DNA of 64,000 bases, taken from NCBI GenBank assembly GCA_032716605.1, contig CM064501.1, positions 19,448,687 through 19,512,686 of the forward strand. Reading direction: 5' to 3'. Source of the stretch: Paralithodes platypus (Eukaryota > Arthropoda > Malacostraca > Decapoda > Lithodidae). The translations under genes and the position numbers were made by a program. Below are positions 18,240 through 30,305 of this stretch, piece after piece; position 1 is the first letter of the stretch; every line of letters starts with the position of its first letter. The notes under the pieces were generated by a model. That model was not told where the DNA came from, did no database searches, and worked only from the letters and a program-made list of their open reading frames with translations.

Positions 18240-20016
18240 CTGCTCTGCGCTCAGCCTGCCCGGACGTGTCTCCCCACGCTCCGCTGATTCCGCATTTGCT
18301 GCGTCCCTAGTGAGTTTTTTCTCATTTGTTTACTCCGGGATGTATCGAGTAAGGTTAGGATATGTGTAGCAGGAGTGTCCTGGGCTGGTTGCCCGCAGTG
18401 CAGTGTATTTTGGGTCGTGTGTTTGGGGCATCTATTTCGGATGTTCCCTCGTGGTCCTGTTGTGGACATGTGAACTTTTTCACAGTTAGTTAGCTTGTGT
18501 TGCAGGCGGCTTTCATTACGCGTTAGTTATTGCTGCTTTTTTTCTTTCTGATGAGGTATGCTTTGCTTACTGACGTTCCCTTTGTATTTTTCTTCACTTA
18601 GTGAATTTTTTTCTGGGTCCCGTGTCAGTCTTCCCTTTGCCGGAAGTATTTGCTACAGTGGTGTGTTGGCGGTGGTTCCTGTTGTGATATTTCCAGTGTT
18701 TGGTGTATATTTCAACTTTTATTATGCCGTCTACTTAGGCCTAGCCAGCCGCTCGTAGCTTTGCCACATGTACAAGTGTTATTGTTTATTATTTATAAAT
18801 ATGCCATACTGTGTCATGTGTATCCGGGTTTTAGTTGTGTATTGGCTAATTCCTCGGACTATGTTTGTTTCCTGGTTTAGTTGTGTATTGGCTAATTCCA
18901 CGGATTATTGTGTGGACTTAGGTTAGTCGTGCGTGGCTTCCTTCGTGTCCGTTGTACGTTCAGATGGTGTCTGATCGGGGTGGGTTTTCCTTCCGGCGGG
19001 TTTTTTCTCGGTTTCACCATGAAAAAAACCCGGCCGAGAGCCGTGTTGGGCCACACGTGGTTTTAACACAGGCTGGTGTCCCCGGCGATGAGGTGTCTGT
19101 GGCTCTCCAGGACTGCGTCTCTGTTGGTACCTGGTTTCAGGCACCCTTTGATTCCCGGCGGAAATGGCTGTACCCCTCTATAAAACGTTGTTCATGCGAA
19201 CATACGTTATGTAGTTTTTCTACCAGGTTTTACAAAACCACATGAAAAACCTAGCTGTTGTTAAGGGCTTTCCTCCCCGGCGATCTTTTACAAAGAAGTG
19301 GGGACAGGAACTTATGGGGTTAACTTTTTGACATCTCACCCGGCGGGTGTACCTTGGTAGGGTGGGATGAACAACTAAGTCATTTAGTTCATTAACCAAT
19401 CCATTTTAAGTGATGCTATATGTATCGCCGCCTTTATACTTACGGCGATTGAAGGTTCAATTAGGGTTAACATCGTTTTTTCACACACCCGGGGGGTGCT
19501 CCTAGGTGGAGGAAATAAGGAATTTACAAATTCAATTTCGATTTAACCACTTAATGTAGTGATACAATTAGGTATCGCCGCCTTCAACCTTACGGCGATC
19601 TTTTTGTGACAATTCGTTAGAAATCAGATCTCGTGTCAGCCTGCCCTGTGTTATTCTACTAAAATATTTCAAGGGCCGGCGTCTTTATGGGGGGTTGTTT
19701 TTGTTCCAAAAATTGAATCTTAAGACAGTCACCACCAGAAAGACTATAATCGCCATGCTGGACAATTATATTATGTCAGAGGGTATTCTTCACTTTCGTC
19801 AAAAAGATTTGTTTAGATATTCTGAACCCCGCCGCGTAGCGAGCTGTGATCGTTGTGTCATTACATCTCGTTATCCGGTGGGTTATTAACACTTGTATGC
19901 GAACATGTTGGGTTAACCTTATGAGCATTAATTCCTGGAAATTTTCTTTTTTTCCAGAGCTGGGCTCTGGCGGACCAATACAGACCCGGCGGTAGTTTTC
20001 CCCACCAGTCTCTGTC
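18240..20016 (+). promoter_or_regulatory. DIRS-B leader
   Basis: Same leader as in DIRS-A. The two ~150-base units lie at about 19330-19460 and 19480-19610, with CACCCGGCGGGTG-type palindromes and the GTATCGCCGCC...TTACGGCGAT stem. No gene is seen. Confidence 0.6.
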
Positions 20017-22618
20017 ATGGCTACCTCAGCCCCAGTCTTTGCGTTATGCACTACCCCTGCTTGTGCCGGTATCCCTATTTTTGCGCATACCCTTTGGTGT
20101 GTTAAATGTCTAGACCGTTCAAGGGGTCTCTGGGTAATGCGTAATTGTTCTTTTTGCTCCCAATTAGCTGTCAAGGTCCTTTGCGACAATGATAAGACCG
20201 CGGCAGTAGCTTTAAGAGAAGTACGGCAACAGATGGCAGCCTACACTACGATTGTTGCGCATAAATCACTTCAATGTGACAACGTCCCTCTTTGGGATAG
20301 ATTGCTATTTGAACACCCTCCCCCTAAACGTTCCTCTAGAGTCACGAGTCATAAGCCGGCGGAGACTGGTCAGGGTTCTGTATCTTCTGCTACTACACCA
20401 AAACGTCCAAGAGAGCCTACACCCCCGGCGTCCGCCTCCTCGTCTCGGGCGAGATCTCGGTCTAGGTCACCTCTCAGACGCCAGTCTTCTAGTCTTGCCT
20501 CTTCACCAGCGAGTAAGAAGAGTAGGACGGAAAGTTCCACCAGTGGTCACGGCGATGAATCCTCCAAATCTAGGAGTAGTTCTCGGTCACACCGTAGCCA
20601 TAAATCCTCCAAAAAGGATTCCCAGAAACGAAAGTCCTCCCTACATTCACCAGCTTCTAGTGCCTCTCATCGTACCTCTACCCCAGACAAAGTTTGTGTT
20701 AGGTCTCAAAGGTCCAGTGCGGTGCCTGTCCCTAAAGAGGATTTACCTATTAATATTTTAACCCTGGAATTGGAAAGTTCAGGGGGTTCAATAATTGAGA
20801 ATGTTTCAGACTCCCAAGAGAGTGTAGGCCAGGGCCTCGGTGTTTGGCGGTTTGCTCAGCCAGGGTCTGACCACCCACGTCCGACTCAAACGAGTCACAC
20901 AGTAGCTGATGTCCACAGGGACGCGGCGATCCCATCCTCTATTCCTGACTTATCTTGGCAACAAGGTACCCCAGCTTCGGCGGGGTCTTCTCAGGAGGAT
21001 CAGGAGAAAGACGAGGTTTCAATAAATTCGGAGATGGAAGGGCAAGAGTCAGGCTCAGGCTTAGACGCCGTGCAGGATATTAATAATTCACCTGTAAGTT
21101 CATCATCTAACCAATTTGTTACTGCGCAAGAAATTAATGGGCTACTTACTGATGCTTTATCTAAATTTTTTGGCCAACAACAGGAAAACCCCACAATGGA
21201 CTTGGGGGCTCCCACGACAAGTTCTACAGTACGGCCTCTGATGACTTCGATTGCTTTATCTAAGATCCCTAACCCACCCACTCTGTCACCATCAGTGGTT
21301 ACTAAGCCTGCTACGGCGGCATTGACAACTTCAAATGTCAGGGTCATCACGGATGTCAATCCACCCTCTCTAGACAAGGCGCCTCTCAGAAAGGTGGCTA
21401 TGCCCTTGCTTTATGGACCAGACGAGTCATGGGTCCTTTTGACCCCCACTAACCCAGAGCTCGCCCAACCTACCTTGTCAGGGGAACTCCCGGTACCGCG
21501 TGAGTGGGTCATCCAGGGCAATAAATCAAAGAAATTAAGGGCCCTGGATAATTTGGGAAATGTACTGGACGTAAACATCAAGGCTTATACCTAGTTATTA
21601 TCACCAAGACTATTTTGTGTATGCTAAGCCAGCTTACCCCCTGCCTCAGCTTCGAAACTATTTTCAGACTGGTCTAAGCTGGATGGGTTTAATGATATTA
21701 AGACTCTGTCAGCTCTCACTCCTGAACTTGATTTACAGACCGTCACAGACGAAGCAGCTAATCCAGTTTTGAAGGTGGGGCAGTTGGGTCCAGGACCTTG
21801 GGTAGATTGGGAGATAGAGGCTCAAAACTTTGCAACCACATTTACTTCTAAGTCTTCCCACCAGATCCCTCAGGATACTCATTCATGGTTCTCCATGCTG
21901 GTAGCTTCTGCCGGCGGAGTCCCGTCAGCTTTGTTTTCTTTCCTAGCTGCCCCTAAGATTAATCTTTGTGAGCTAAAAGACCCTTTCACTACCCCTACCC
22001 CTACTCACCTAGACAGAGAATTTAGGCTAAGGGGGAAAGCTTTTCGCCTGTTCTCTCAGTACATAGTGTCTCAACAGGTGGCTAAGTCTTTACTGCGGTC
22101 CACTCAGGCAATCGGAGACGCGGATGCCAGAAGATCGGTTGAATTATCCCGGCGACTGCTCCTTCGTCGCAATCCAATCCTTGGGTGAGATACGCACCGC
22201 TTTGCTTGTGGCGGTACGAGCAAGGACAAGAATGTCTTTAGTTCGCAAGCTACCTGATCGCATTGCGAATCAGGTGATCATGTCACCAGTGCTTACTCCC
22301 TCTTTAATGTCCCCTGAAGTGTGGCGAACGGTGTTCAATATGGCACAGGCCGTTAAGCACAGTCCCACCCCTTCTAAGAAACCTGCATTTAACTTCCTCA
22401 AGCCCAGGCCAACCGCTAAAGCTCAGCCAGGGGGATCTAAACCCTTTCTTCTGCCTAAGTCCTCCCACTCCCCCCAAGGTCAGTACAGGCATAGACAGGG
22501 TAGGTTTTCAGGTCAGAGAGGACGCGGCCAGCATAAGCCAGGTCAGGGCCAGTCTTCGGCCAACACCAGCCAGCCGGCAAAGCGTCCAGCACCACCAACC
22601 CCACCATCAAAAAACTAA
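20017..22618 (+). pseudogene. DIRS-B gag-like gene, frameshifted
   Basis: It matches the DIRS-A gag-like protein along its length: the N-terminal Cys cluster, the RS-rich tract and the C-terminal RG-rich tail (ending at 22618). The first frame (20017-21594, 525 codons) ends prematurely by an extra base near 21586 (GGCTTATACC where DIRS-A has GGCTATACC). The sequence continues in other frames at 21769-22188 and 22124-22618, so at least two frameshifts are present. Confidence 0.88.
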
Positions 22619-22635
22619 AGTCTCTCTCACTCCCG

Positions 22636-24230
22636 GTGCCAACCTTAAGGCCGGAGGACCCGAGGGTAGTACAGCCGGCGAACCCTTGTCTGCTAACTGG
22701 GTCGTTCCGAACGTGTCACCAAGCATGGCCATTAAACACTTGGGCACGGATGGTGGCACGCAAAGGCATCACTTGGCAGTGGCTCCGGCGACCTCGCTTA
22801 CGTCAGCCGACAACGTCGAATTTTGTTTCTTTAGAGGTGGAGTCACTGGTCCAGGAAATGATTGCCAAGAATGTCATCATCCCGGTCCCCCCAAATTACC
22901 CTGTATTCACGTCCAAACTATTTTTGGTTCCCAAAAGGGACAGTGTTCAGATGAGGCCGGTCGTAGACCTGTCTTATCTGAACCTTCACATTCACAACAA
23001 ATCTTTCAGAATGTTAACAGTACACCAAATCAGGCTAACACTTCCGCCGGGAGGTTGGATGTGTTCACTAGACCTGACAGACGCCTATTGGCACGTCTCG
23101 GTCAACAAAAGATTTCAAAGGTTTTTGGCCTTACGGATCAGGCACCAAAATTTTGTTTTTCAAAAGATGCCGTTCGGCTTGAACCTAGCACCTCGATTAT
23201 TCACGAAATTAGTCAGGCAAGCCCTGATGCCATTGTTAAAAACAGGGGATCAGAGTGTTGTGGTACCTAGACGACTGGCTGGTGGTGGCAGAGACACAAC
23301 AATTATGCGTCAAACATGTCAATATTATTTTAAATCATGTCAAAACTCTAGGCTTCAAGGTAAATCTGGTAAAGTCAAACCTTGTTCCCTCACGAGTAAT
23401 TCAGTGGATAGGGCTGGTCTGGGACACCGCCGCTCTCACTCTGAGTCAGAGTGTGGACAATCGCAACAGGTTTCGCAGGAAACTGTTCATGTTTCTTCAC
23501 AGTCTGACTACGACGCGGAGGGTCTGGGAGTCTCTGGTAGGCTCTCTCAACTGGATTCAACTAACTGTCAAGTTGGGCCGGTTGAAAGTAAAACGATTAA
23601 TATTGGAAGGCAACAAATATTTCCCGCTCTTACCGGCGGGAAAATTATGGCCCATCCCGAAATTAATCCACACCTTGCTAGCGGTCTGGGCAAGGAGGGA
23701 AACGTTGCACTCAATAATGTCATGGACCTCTCCTCCACCAACGGTATGGGTAGACACGGATGCGTCAGGCACAATAGGGTGGGGATTTCAGTCAAATCAG
23801 GGGCACCAGGGTCAGGGGCTTTGGTCCCACTTAGAAATCTCTCACATCAATGTCAAAGAATTACTAGTCCCCTTGTATTTCCTTCAGGCTCACGGCCCGG
23901 CGCTACGGGGCAAGTCGGTGGCCTTCAGAATGGACAATCTGAATGCAGTTCACTGTATTCAGAAACAAGGATCAACGAGGTCAAGGGGGTTGCTAAACGT
24001 GTCGGAAGAGATTTTTACTCTCGCCAACAGACTAGACATTTACCTTTACGCATCTTATCTCCCAGGCGTAGCGAACGTCTGGGCAGATGCTCTGTCCCGG
24101 AGACAGAGCACGACAGTAGAATGGGAGCTCAAGCAACCCATTTTCAACCTAATGATTGCAGAGCTCTCCCATCCACAAGTGGATCTATTTGCGTCCGAGG
24201 AGACTCACAAACTCCCTCACCCGCCGGGCG
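22636..24230 (+). pseudogene. DIRS-B reverse transcriptase / RNase H, frameshifted
   Basis: The RT N-terminal half reads from 22636 to about 23240, then shifts at an A run near 23236-23242 (one more A than DIRS-A). From 23255 the frame continues with LWYLDDW, the RNase H motifs (WVDTDASG, NVKELL, FRMDNLNAV, VWADALSR) and the DLFASEE start of the MT-like domain. A 7-base deletion near 24205, relative to copies A and F, then moves the frame into that of the recombinase. Confidence 0.88.
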
Positions 24231-25486
24231 AAAACGCCGGCAGGGGGGCCAGACGCCCTAGTGACAGACTGGAACAGATGGAGCTCCATCTATCTGTTTC
24301 CGCCGCCAGATGCGTCACTAATGTGCCACGTAGTGAACAAACTACGAGATTATCGAGGCTTAGTCTCGCTAATCGCGCCCCTGTGGCCGGCGCAGTTGTG
24401 GTACCAGCAATTGAAAACGTGGTGCCCGGACCCGGTATTGCTCCCGGTCGGGTATTTCCACTTAGACACGATTGGCAACCTAGCGACCTCGCTGACTTTT
24501 GCATTATGGACATTCACGAGGCCAAGTGGCTAGCACCATACGGTAGAGATGTGACCAATAAATTAATCAATCAATATACTCAGTCTACGAAACGACAGTA
24601 TCACTCACATTGGCAAGCCTTTACTTCCTGGATCATCAGAACGGAACAGAATGTGCCGTCAGTGGCTTTAGTTTTCAATTATTTAAATTATCTGTTTGAG
24701 CAGAAACATTTATCTGTGGTAACATTAAAAAATAACTTAACTGCGATTAGAGTGCCCTTTTTAGACCTTACAGGTCTCTCCATACCGGTGGTGGAGGAAA
24801 CAGGTTTTATGAGAGCTTGTTTTAAACTTCGCCCACCTCCCCGTCAGCTCATGCCTACTTGGTCTCTCGACAAAGCTTTGTCTTTACTTCACTCTCGTCT
24901 GTACCGAAATACTGCAGACTTTGCATTACTCTTAAAAAAGGTGGTTTTCCTTATGGCTTTGGCCACCGGGAACAGAGTGTCTGAGCTGGCGGCGATGAGC
25001 AACACACCTAATTGCCTTAGGTTTGGCAGACTTAATGAATGTATTTACATTGCACCTTCCCCAGGTTTTGTAGCCAAGAATGAGCACAGTGCACACGTGT
25101 TTTCTGAGTTCACGGTGCCGGCGTTAAAAATGGGAAAGGTGCATCATAATCTATGTCCAGTGCAAGCTCTAACCAAATATTTGAGAGTAGCTCCTCTTAA
25201 CCCCCAAGGTGCTTTATGGGTAGCAAGTACGGGTAAACGCTTACTTAAACGACGATTAGCCTCTCTTCTGGTCGAAGTCATTAAAGAGAGTAATCCCGGC
25301 GTTGTGGGTAGGGCCCACGATTTACGCAAATGGGCAGCCTCTTTACGTTTCCTGAAAATTTTTTCAGTAGAAGATATCGCGTCCACTCAGTTGTGGGCGT
25401 CTAATCATACGTTTTTGTCTAGATACTTATCAGTTGCTCTAGACAAACCTTCCTTACCATGTATAGCTTTAAGGCAGAGGGTCTAG
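23255..25486 (+). CDS. DIRS-B RNase H-recombinase fused frame
   Basis: Because of the 7-base deletion near 24205, the second half of RT, all of RNase H and the tyrosine recombinase lie in one 743-codon frame, which is not the DIRS-A arrangement. The recombinase part starts near MDIHEAKW (about 24506) and keeps TGNRVSEL, HDLRKW and LSRYLSV. The MT-like domain is lost from this frame. Whether the fusion is translated is unknown; it may simply be damage that happens to stay open. Confidence 0.7.
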   Translation: MLWYLDDWLVVAETQQLCVKHVNIILNHVKTLGFKVNLVKSNLVPSRVIQWIGLVWDTAALTLSQSVDNRNRFRRKLFMFLHSLTTTRRVWESLVGSLNWIQLTVKLGRLKVKRLILEGNKYFPLLPAGKLWPIPKLIHTLLAVWARRETLHSIMSWTSPPPTVWVDTDASGTIGWGFQSNQGHQGQGLWSHLEISHINVKELLVPLYFLQAHGPALRGKSVAFRMDNLNAVHCIQKQGSTRSRGLLNVSEEIFTLANRLDIYLYASYLPGVANVWADALSRRQSTTVEWELKQPIFNLMIAELSHPQVDLFASEETHKLPHPPGENAGRGARRPSDRLEQMELHLSVSAARCVTNVPRSEQTTRLSRLSLANRAPVAGAVVVPAIENVVPGPGIAPGRVFPLRHDWQPSDLADFCIMDIHEAKWLAPYGRDVTNKLINQYTQSTKRQYHSHWQAFTSWIIRTEQNVPSVALVFNYLNYLFEQKHLSVVTLKNNLTAIRVPFLDLTGLSIPVVEETGFMRACFKLRPPPRQLMPTWSLDKALSLLHSRLYRNTADFALLLKKVVFLMALATGNRVSELAAMSNTPNCLRFGRLNECIYIAPSPGFVAKNEHSAHVFSEFTVPALKMGKVHHNLCPVQALTKYLRVAPLNPQGALWVASTGKRLLKRRLASLLVEVIKESNPGVVGRAHDLRKWAASLRFLKIFSVEDIASTQLWASNHTFLSRYLSVALDKPSLPCIALRQRV

Positions 25487-26051
25487 GTGGCCCTGCAGTC
25501 ACTTTTGTTTATTTTCACGAGAAGGGGGGGGGGGGGTGGGTGCAGTCAGTTGACATAGGACACCCTAGACCCCGCCGGAGTATGAGAGCTGTGATATAAT
25601 TTAAGGTTAATGTGATATGAAAATTTCTCAGTGAGAAATTGTGCTAGTACAATGTTAGTACAAAACAACGGAGTTGTTATAGTAGTTTTAGCTGCGAAAG
25701 TAGTCTAATATTAGAACAGTGGAGATCCTTTGCAATTTCTCTCCACGATCATTTTGGGGTTTATTATGTGCACATATAAACTTATAACTTGTTATTTTTG
25801 TCACCACTCGTTGAGTGGGGTGCCTTTGTAACTACAGATCTGTGTTCAGAATCTTCAGGGTTACCAATTTTTTGTCAGGCAGGCTTCTTTGAAGCACGCA
25901 CCTGCCTGAACCCCTTTTTCTTGTATATTTTTGGTCTACGCCATATTTAAATATATTTTTCAAAAGTAAGAATACTATGTGGTTGTTTTTATTATCTGCT
26001 TTTATAGAGTTATGATATGATTACGAATGTCCCCCTCCAGTCTTAGAAATC
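25487..26051 (+). other. DIRS-B 3' untranslated region
   Basis: No gene. It starts with the G-run hairpin (G tract at about 25524-25537), then the AT-rich stretch common to all copies. Confidence 0.7.
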
Positions 26052-26158
26052 AGGCATGTTCGTCAATGATGGAGGGGCCACTAATAAATTATAGGTTTGA
26101 CTCCTGTAAGGAGATAAAGAAAACCTAATATTTAGTAGTGGCCCCGTAATCATTGACG
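26052..26158 (+). repeat. DIRS-B internal complementary region
   Basis: Complement of the outer left end (26052-26089) followed directly by complement of the outer right end (26090-26158). Confidence 0.9.
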
Positions 26159-26231
26159 ACTGGGGCCCTCCCGACCATCCCCTTCCCATTCGTTGATGTA
26201 TTAAGGATTTTGGTTTACTTGATATGTCAGT

Positions 26232-26581
26232 GAAGGAAGAATGACGCCTGAATCAGCGTCTGGTCAAAGATCCACACAGGTACATCTACGATATGATGGA
26301 AAGCTTATTGGATAGTTATTCTTATTTTCTTTTTGTTTTTAATTTTTACGAAGTTTTTTCGTAGTGAGAACCCAATTCATAATGACTGAAGCCATGAGTG
26401 AGGTCGCGTGCGCTCATGATGAAGGCTCCTCAGATTTTAAATGCTCTGCGCGGTAGATTCAAACTACGGCGGATTAGTGTTTGAAGAGGATGCCTTATGT
26501 AATAGGCATGTTCGTCAATGATTACGGGGCCACTACTAAATATTAGGTTTTCTTTATCTCCGTACAGGAGTCAAACCTATA
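26232..26581 (+). repeat. DIRS-B right inverted terminal repeat
   Basis: Inverted copy of the left repeat, with the right-specific outer tail ending AGTCAAACCTATA. Confidence 0.9.
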
Positions 26582-27214
26582 GTATGTTCCTCCCAGGTTA
26601 AAACACCCATGCCTGTCCCTAGACCTCGTATATAATTTTTCCATGACGAGTATAGATATATGTAACCCCGTGCTCAGTCGCCCCCTTGCATTGTTCCTCT
26701 AGTAACTAAGTGTATATATAATATTAACCGGAGTATGCCACCAGTATTGATACGACATAGCGGCACTGTCCTTGTGTCGTATTGTGCCACGTGCAGACCA
26801 ACCAGGTTTCATCACCTTATTAGGACGATGGCTATAATGTCGTCATTCATGCATGTATTCAATCCTTAGGTTAGTTATCTTTATCCGCCATTGTGTTCAT
26901 CTCTTCCATTTACTTTTCCACAATTGTTATACATCTTCCAATCACCTCCTTCGTATCCACAGTCCACACTACTCTATTTTGCTTCGTGTCCTACACCTCT
27001 TACCCGCCAGACTCTACCTACAAGATGATGAACATGAATACACATTCATTTAATACACCCATGCCCTATCCCTAGGTTGAGCCAATGCCAACCAGTTCAG
27101 ACAGCCATAAATCTATGTATGTTCTTCCATCCGAGAAGTAATATGTTCACCCCCTTAATATACCTTGTCTTGCCAAACTAAGTTTCTGAAGACCAACCGC
27201 CCCCATAAATCTAT
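26582..27214. other. Unassigned spacer between DIRS-B and DIRS-C
   Basis: No gene is supported. Two short, similar stretches (ACACCCATGCC... near 26605 and 27056) suggest a degenerate local duplication. Confidence 0.5.
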
Positions 27215-30205
27215 ATTTATTAGTGGCCCCTCCATCATTGACGAACATGCCTATTACATAAGGCATCCTCTTCAAACACTAATCCGCCGTAGTTTTGAAT
27301 CTACCGCGCAGAGCATTTAAAAACTGAGGAGCCTTCATCATGAGCGCACGCGACCTCACTCATGGCTTCAGTCATTATGAATTGGGTTCTCACTACGAAA
27401 AAAACTTCGTAAAAAATAAAAACAAAAAGAAAATAAGAATAACTATCCAATAAGCTTTCCATCATATCGTGGATGTACTTGTGTGGATTTCTGACCAGAC
27501 GCTGATTCAGGCGTCATTCTTCCTTCTCTGCTCTGCGTTCAGCCTGCCCGGACGTGCCTCCCCACGCTCCGCTAGTTCCGCATTCGTGGCGTCCCTAGTG
27601 GGTTTTTTCTCATTTGTTTACTCTAGGATGTATCGAGTAAGGTTAGGATAGGCGTAGCAGGAGTGTCCTGGGCTGGTTGCCCGCAGTGCAGTGTATTTTG
27701 GGTCGAGTGTATGGGGCATCTATTTCGGATGTACCCTCGTGGTCCCGTTGTGGACATGTGAACTTATTCACAGCTGAGTTAGTTTGTGATGCAGGCGGCT
27801 TTCACTACGCGTTAGTTAGTGCTGCCTTTTATCTTTCTGATGAGGTAAGCTTTGTTTCTGACGTTCCCAGCGTATTTTTCTTCACTTAGTGAATTTTTTT
27901 CTGGGTCCCGAGTCAGTCTTCCCTTGGTCGGAAATTTATGCTACGGTGGTGTGTTGGCGGTGGTTCCTGTTGTGATATTTCCAGTGTTTGTGTATATTTC
28001 AACTTTTATTATGCCGTCTACCTAGGCCTAGCCAGCCGCTCGTAGCTTTGCCACATGTACTAGTGTTATTGTTTATTATTGATTAATATGCCCTACTGTG
28101 TCATGTGTATCCGGGTTTTAGTTGTGTATTGGCTAATTCCTCGGACTATAATTGTTTCCTGGTTTAGTTGTGTATTGGCTAATTCCACGGATTATGGAGT
28201 GACCTTGGGGTTGTCGTGCGTGGCTCTCCTCGTGTCTCTTGTTGTTCAGATGGTGTCTGTTCAGGGTGGGTTGCCTTCCGGCGGGGTTTTGAAAATCTCG
28301 GCCGCGAGCCGTGTTGGGCCACACGTGGTTGTTAACACTGGCTTGTTTCCCCGGCGTTGGGGTGTCTGTGGCTCTCCAGGACTGCGTCTCTGTGGATGCC
28401 TGGTTTCAGGCCTCCTTTGATTCCCGGCGGGATGGCTGTTCCCATCTATAAAACGATTGTTCATGCGGACATACGTTATGTAGTTTTTCTACCCGGTTTT
28501 TCAAAAGCCACTTGAAAAACCTAGCTGTTGTTTTAGGCTTTCCTCCCCGGCGATCTTTTACAAAGAAGTGGGGACAGGAACTTATGGGGTTAACGTTTGG
28601 ACATCTCACCCGGCGGGTGCACCTGGGTAGGGTGGGATGAACGACTTATGTCTTTCAGTTAGTTAACCAATCCATTTAGTGATACTATGTGTATCGCCGC
28701 CTTTACTTTTACGGCAATTGAAGGTTCAATTTAGGTTAATATATCGATTCTTCTCACCCGACGGGTGCTCCTAGGTGGAGGAACTAAGGAATTTACAAAA
28801 TTCGATTTCGATTTAACCACTTAATTTAGTGATACAAGTAGGTATCGCCGCCTTCTAACTTACGGCGATCTTTTGTGACAATTCGTTAGACATCAGATCT
28901 CGTATCATCCTGCCCTGTGCTATTCTACTAAAATATTTCAAGGGCCGGCGTCTTTTTGGGGGGTTGCTTTGTTACAAATTGAATCTTGAGACAGTCGCCA
29001 CCACCAAGAGACTATAAGCGCCATGCTGGACCGTTATATTATATCAGAGGGTATTCTTCACTTTCTTTAACAAAAGATTTGTTTAGATTTCTGAACCCCA
29101 CCGCGTAGCGAGCTGTGTTTGTGCCATTACATCTCGTTACCCGGCGGGTTATTAACACTTGTGTGCGCGAACATGTTGGGTTAACCTTATGAGCATTAAT
29201 TCCTGGAAATTTTCTTTTTTTTCCAGAGCTGAGCTCCGGCGGACCAATACAGACCCGGCGGTAGTTTCCTCCCACCAGTCTCTGTCATGGCTACCGTGGC
29301 CCCAGTTTTTGCTTTGTGCACTACCCCTGCTTGTGCTGGTATCCCTATTTTTGCGCATACCCGTTGCATAAGGTGTGTTAAATGTCTAGACCGTTCAAGG
29401 GGTCTCTGGGTTATGCGTAATTGTTCTTTTTGCTCCCAATTAGCTTTAAAGGTCCTTTGTGATAATGATAAGACCGCGGCGGTAGCCTTAAGAGAGGTTA
29501 GGCAACAGATGTCAGCCTACACTACCAATGTTGCTCATAAATCACTTCAATGTGACAACGTCCCACTTTGGGATAGATTGCTCTCCGAACACCCTCCCCC
29601 TAAACGTTCCTCTAGAGTCACGAGTATTAAGCCGGCGGAGACTGGTCAGGGTTCTGTATCCTCTGCGGCTACACCTAAACGCCCAAGAGAGCCTACACCC
29701 CCGGTATCCGCCTCTTCGTCTCGGGCGAGATCCCGGTCTAGGTCTCCTCTTAGACACCAGTCATCTAGTCGGGCCTCTTCACCGGCGAGTAAGAAGAGCA
29801 GGACGGAAGGTTCCACCAGTGGTCACGGCGAGGATTCCTCTAGATCTAAGAATAGTTCGCGGTCACACCGTAGCCATAAATCCTCTAAAAAGGATTCTCA
29901 TAAACGGAAGTCCTCTCGACATTCACCAACTTCTAGTGCATCTCATCGTACCTCTACCCCAGACAGAGTTTGTGTTAAGGCCCAAGAGTCCAGGGCAGTG
30001 CCTGTCCCAAAAGAGGATTTGCCACTTAATATTTTAACCCTGGAATTGGAAAGTTCAGGGGGTTCAGTAATTGAGAATGTTTCAGACTCTCAAGAGAGCG
30101 TAGGCCAGGGCCTCGGTGTTTGGCGGTTTGCGCAACCAGGGTCTGATCACCCACGTCCGACTCAAACGAGTCACACAGTAGCCGATGTCCACAGGGACGC
30201 GGCGA
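27215..30205 (+). mobile_element. DIRS-C: 5' half of a DIRS element, cut by the assembly gap
   Basis: Left terminal repeat (27215-27526), leader (27527-29286) and the gag-like start (29287 on) are present. The copy ends at the N run. Its missing 3' half may be DIRS-F (35780-40322), which lacks a 5' half. Confidence 0.88.
29287..30205 (+). CDS. DIRS-C gag-like protein, 5' part
   Basis: About 306 codons of the gag-like gene are open up to the gap: the Cys cluster, the RS-rich tract with RSRSRSPLRHQSSS, and the acidic region to VADVHRDAA. It matches DIRS-A and B closely. The start is the conserved ATG after CTCTGTC. The gap cuts it, so intactness further on is unknown. Confidence 0.85.
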
Positions 30206-30305
30206 NNNNNNNNNNNNNNNNNNNNNNNNNNNNNNNNNNNNNNNNNNNNNNNNNNNNNNNNNNNNNNNNNNNNNNNNNNNNNNNNNNNNNNNNNNNNNNN
30301 NNNNN
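30206..30305. other. Assembly gap of 100 N
   Basis: A run of exactly 100 N, the usual placeholder for a gap of unknown size. DIRS gag sequence is on its left and unrelated sequence on its right. Confidence 0.99.

Larger units (their letters stand above)
17929..26581 (+). mobile_element. DIRS-B: full-length but frameshifted DIRS1-type element
   Basis: An 8.65-kb plus-strand copy with the same order as DIRS-A: left terminal repeat (17929-18239), leader, gag-like gene, RT/RNase H, YR, ICR (26052-26158) and right terminal repeat (26232-26581). The flanks are TATGCGCCTA on the left and GTATGTTCCT on the right, with no obvious target duplication. The gag and RT genes carry frameshifts, so it is probably not autonomous. 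Confidence 0.92.
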
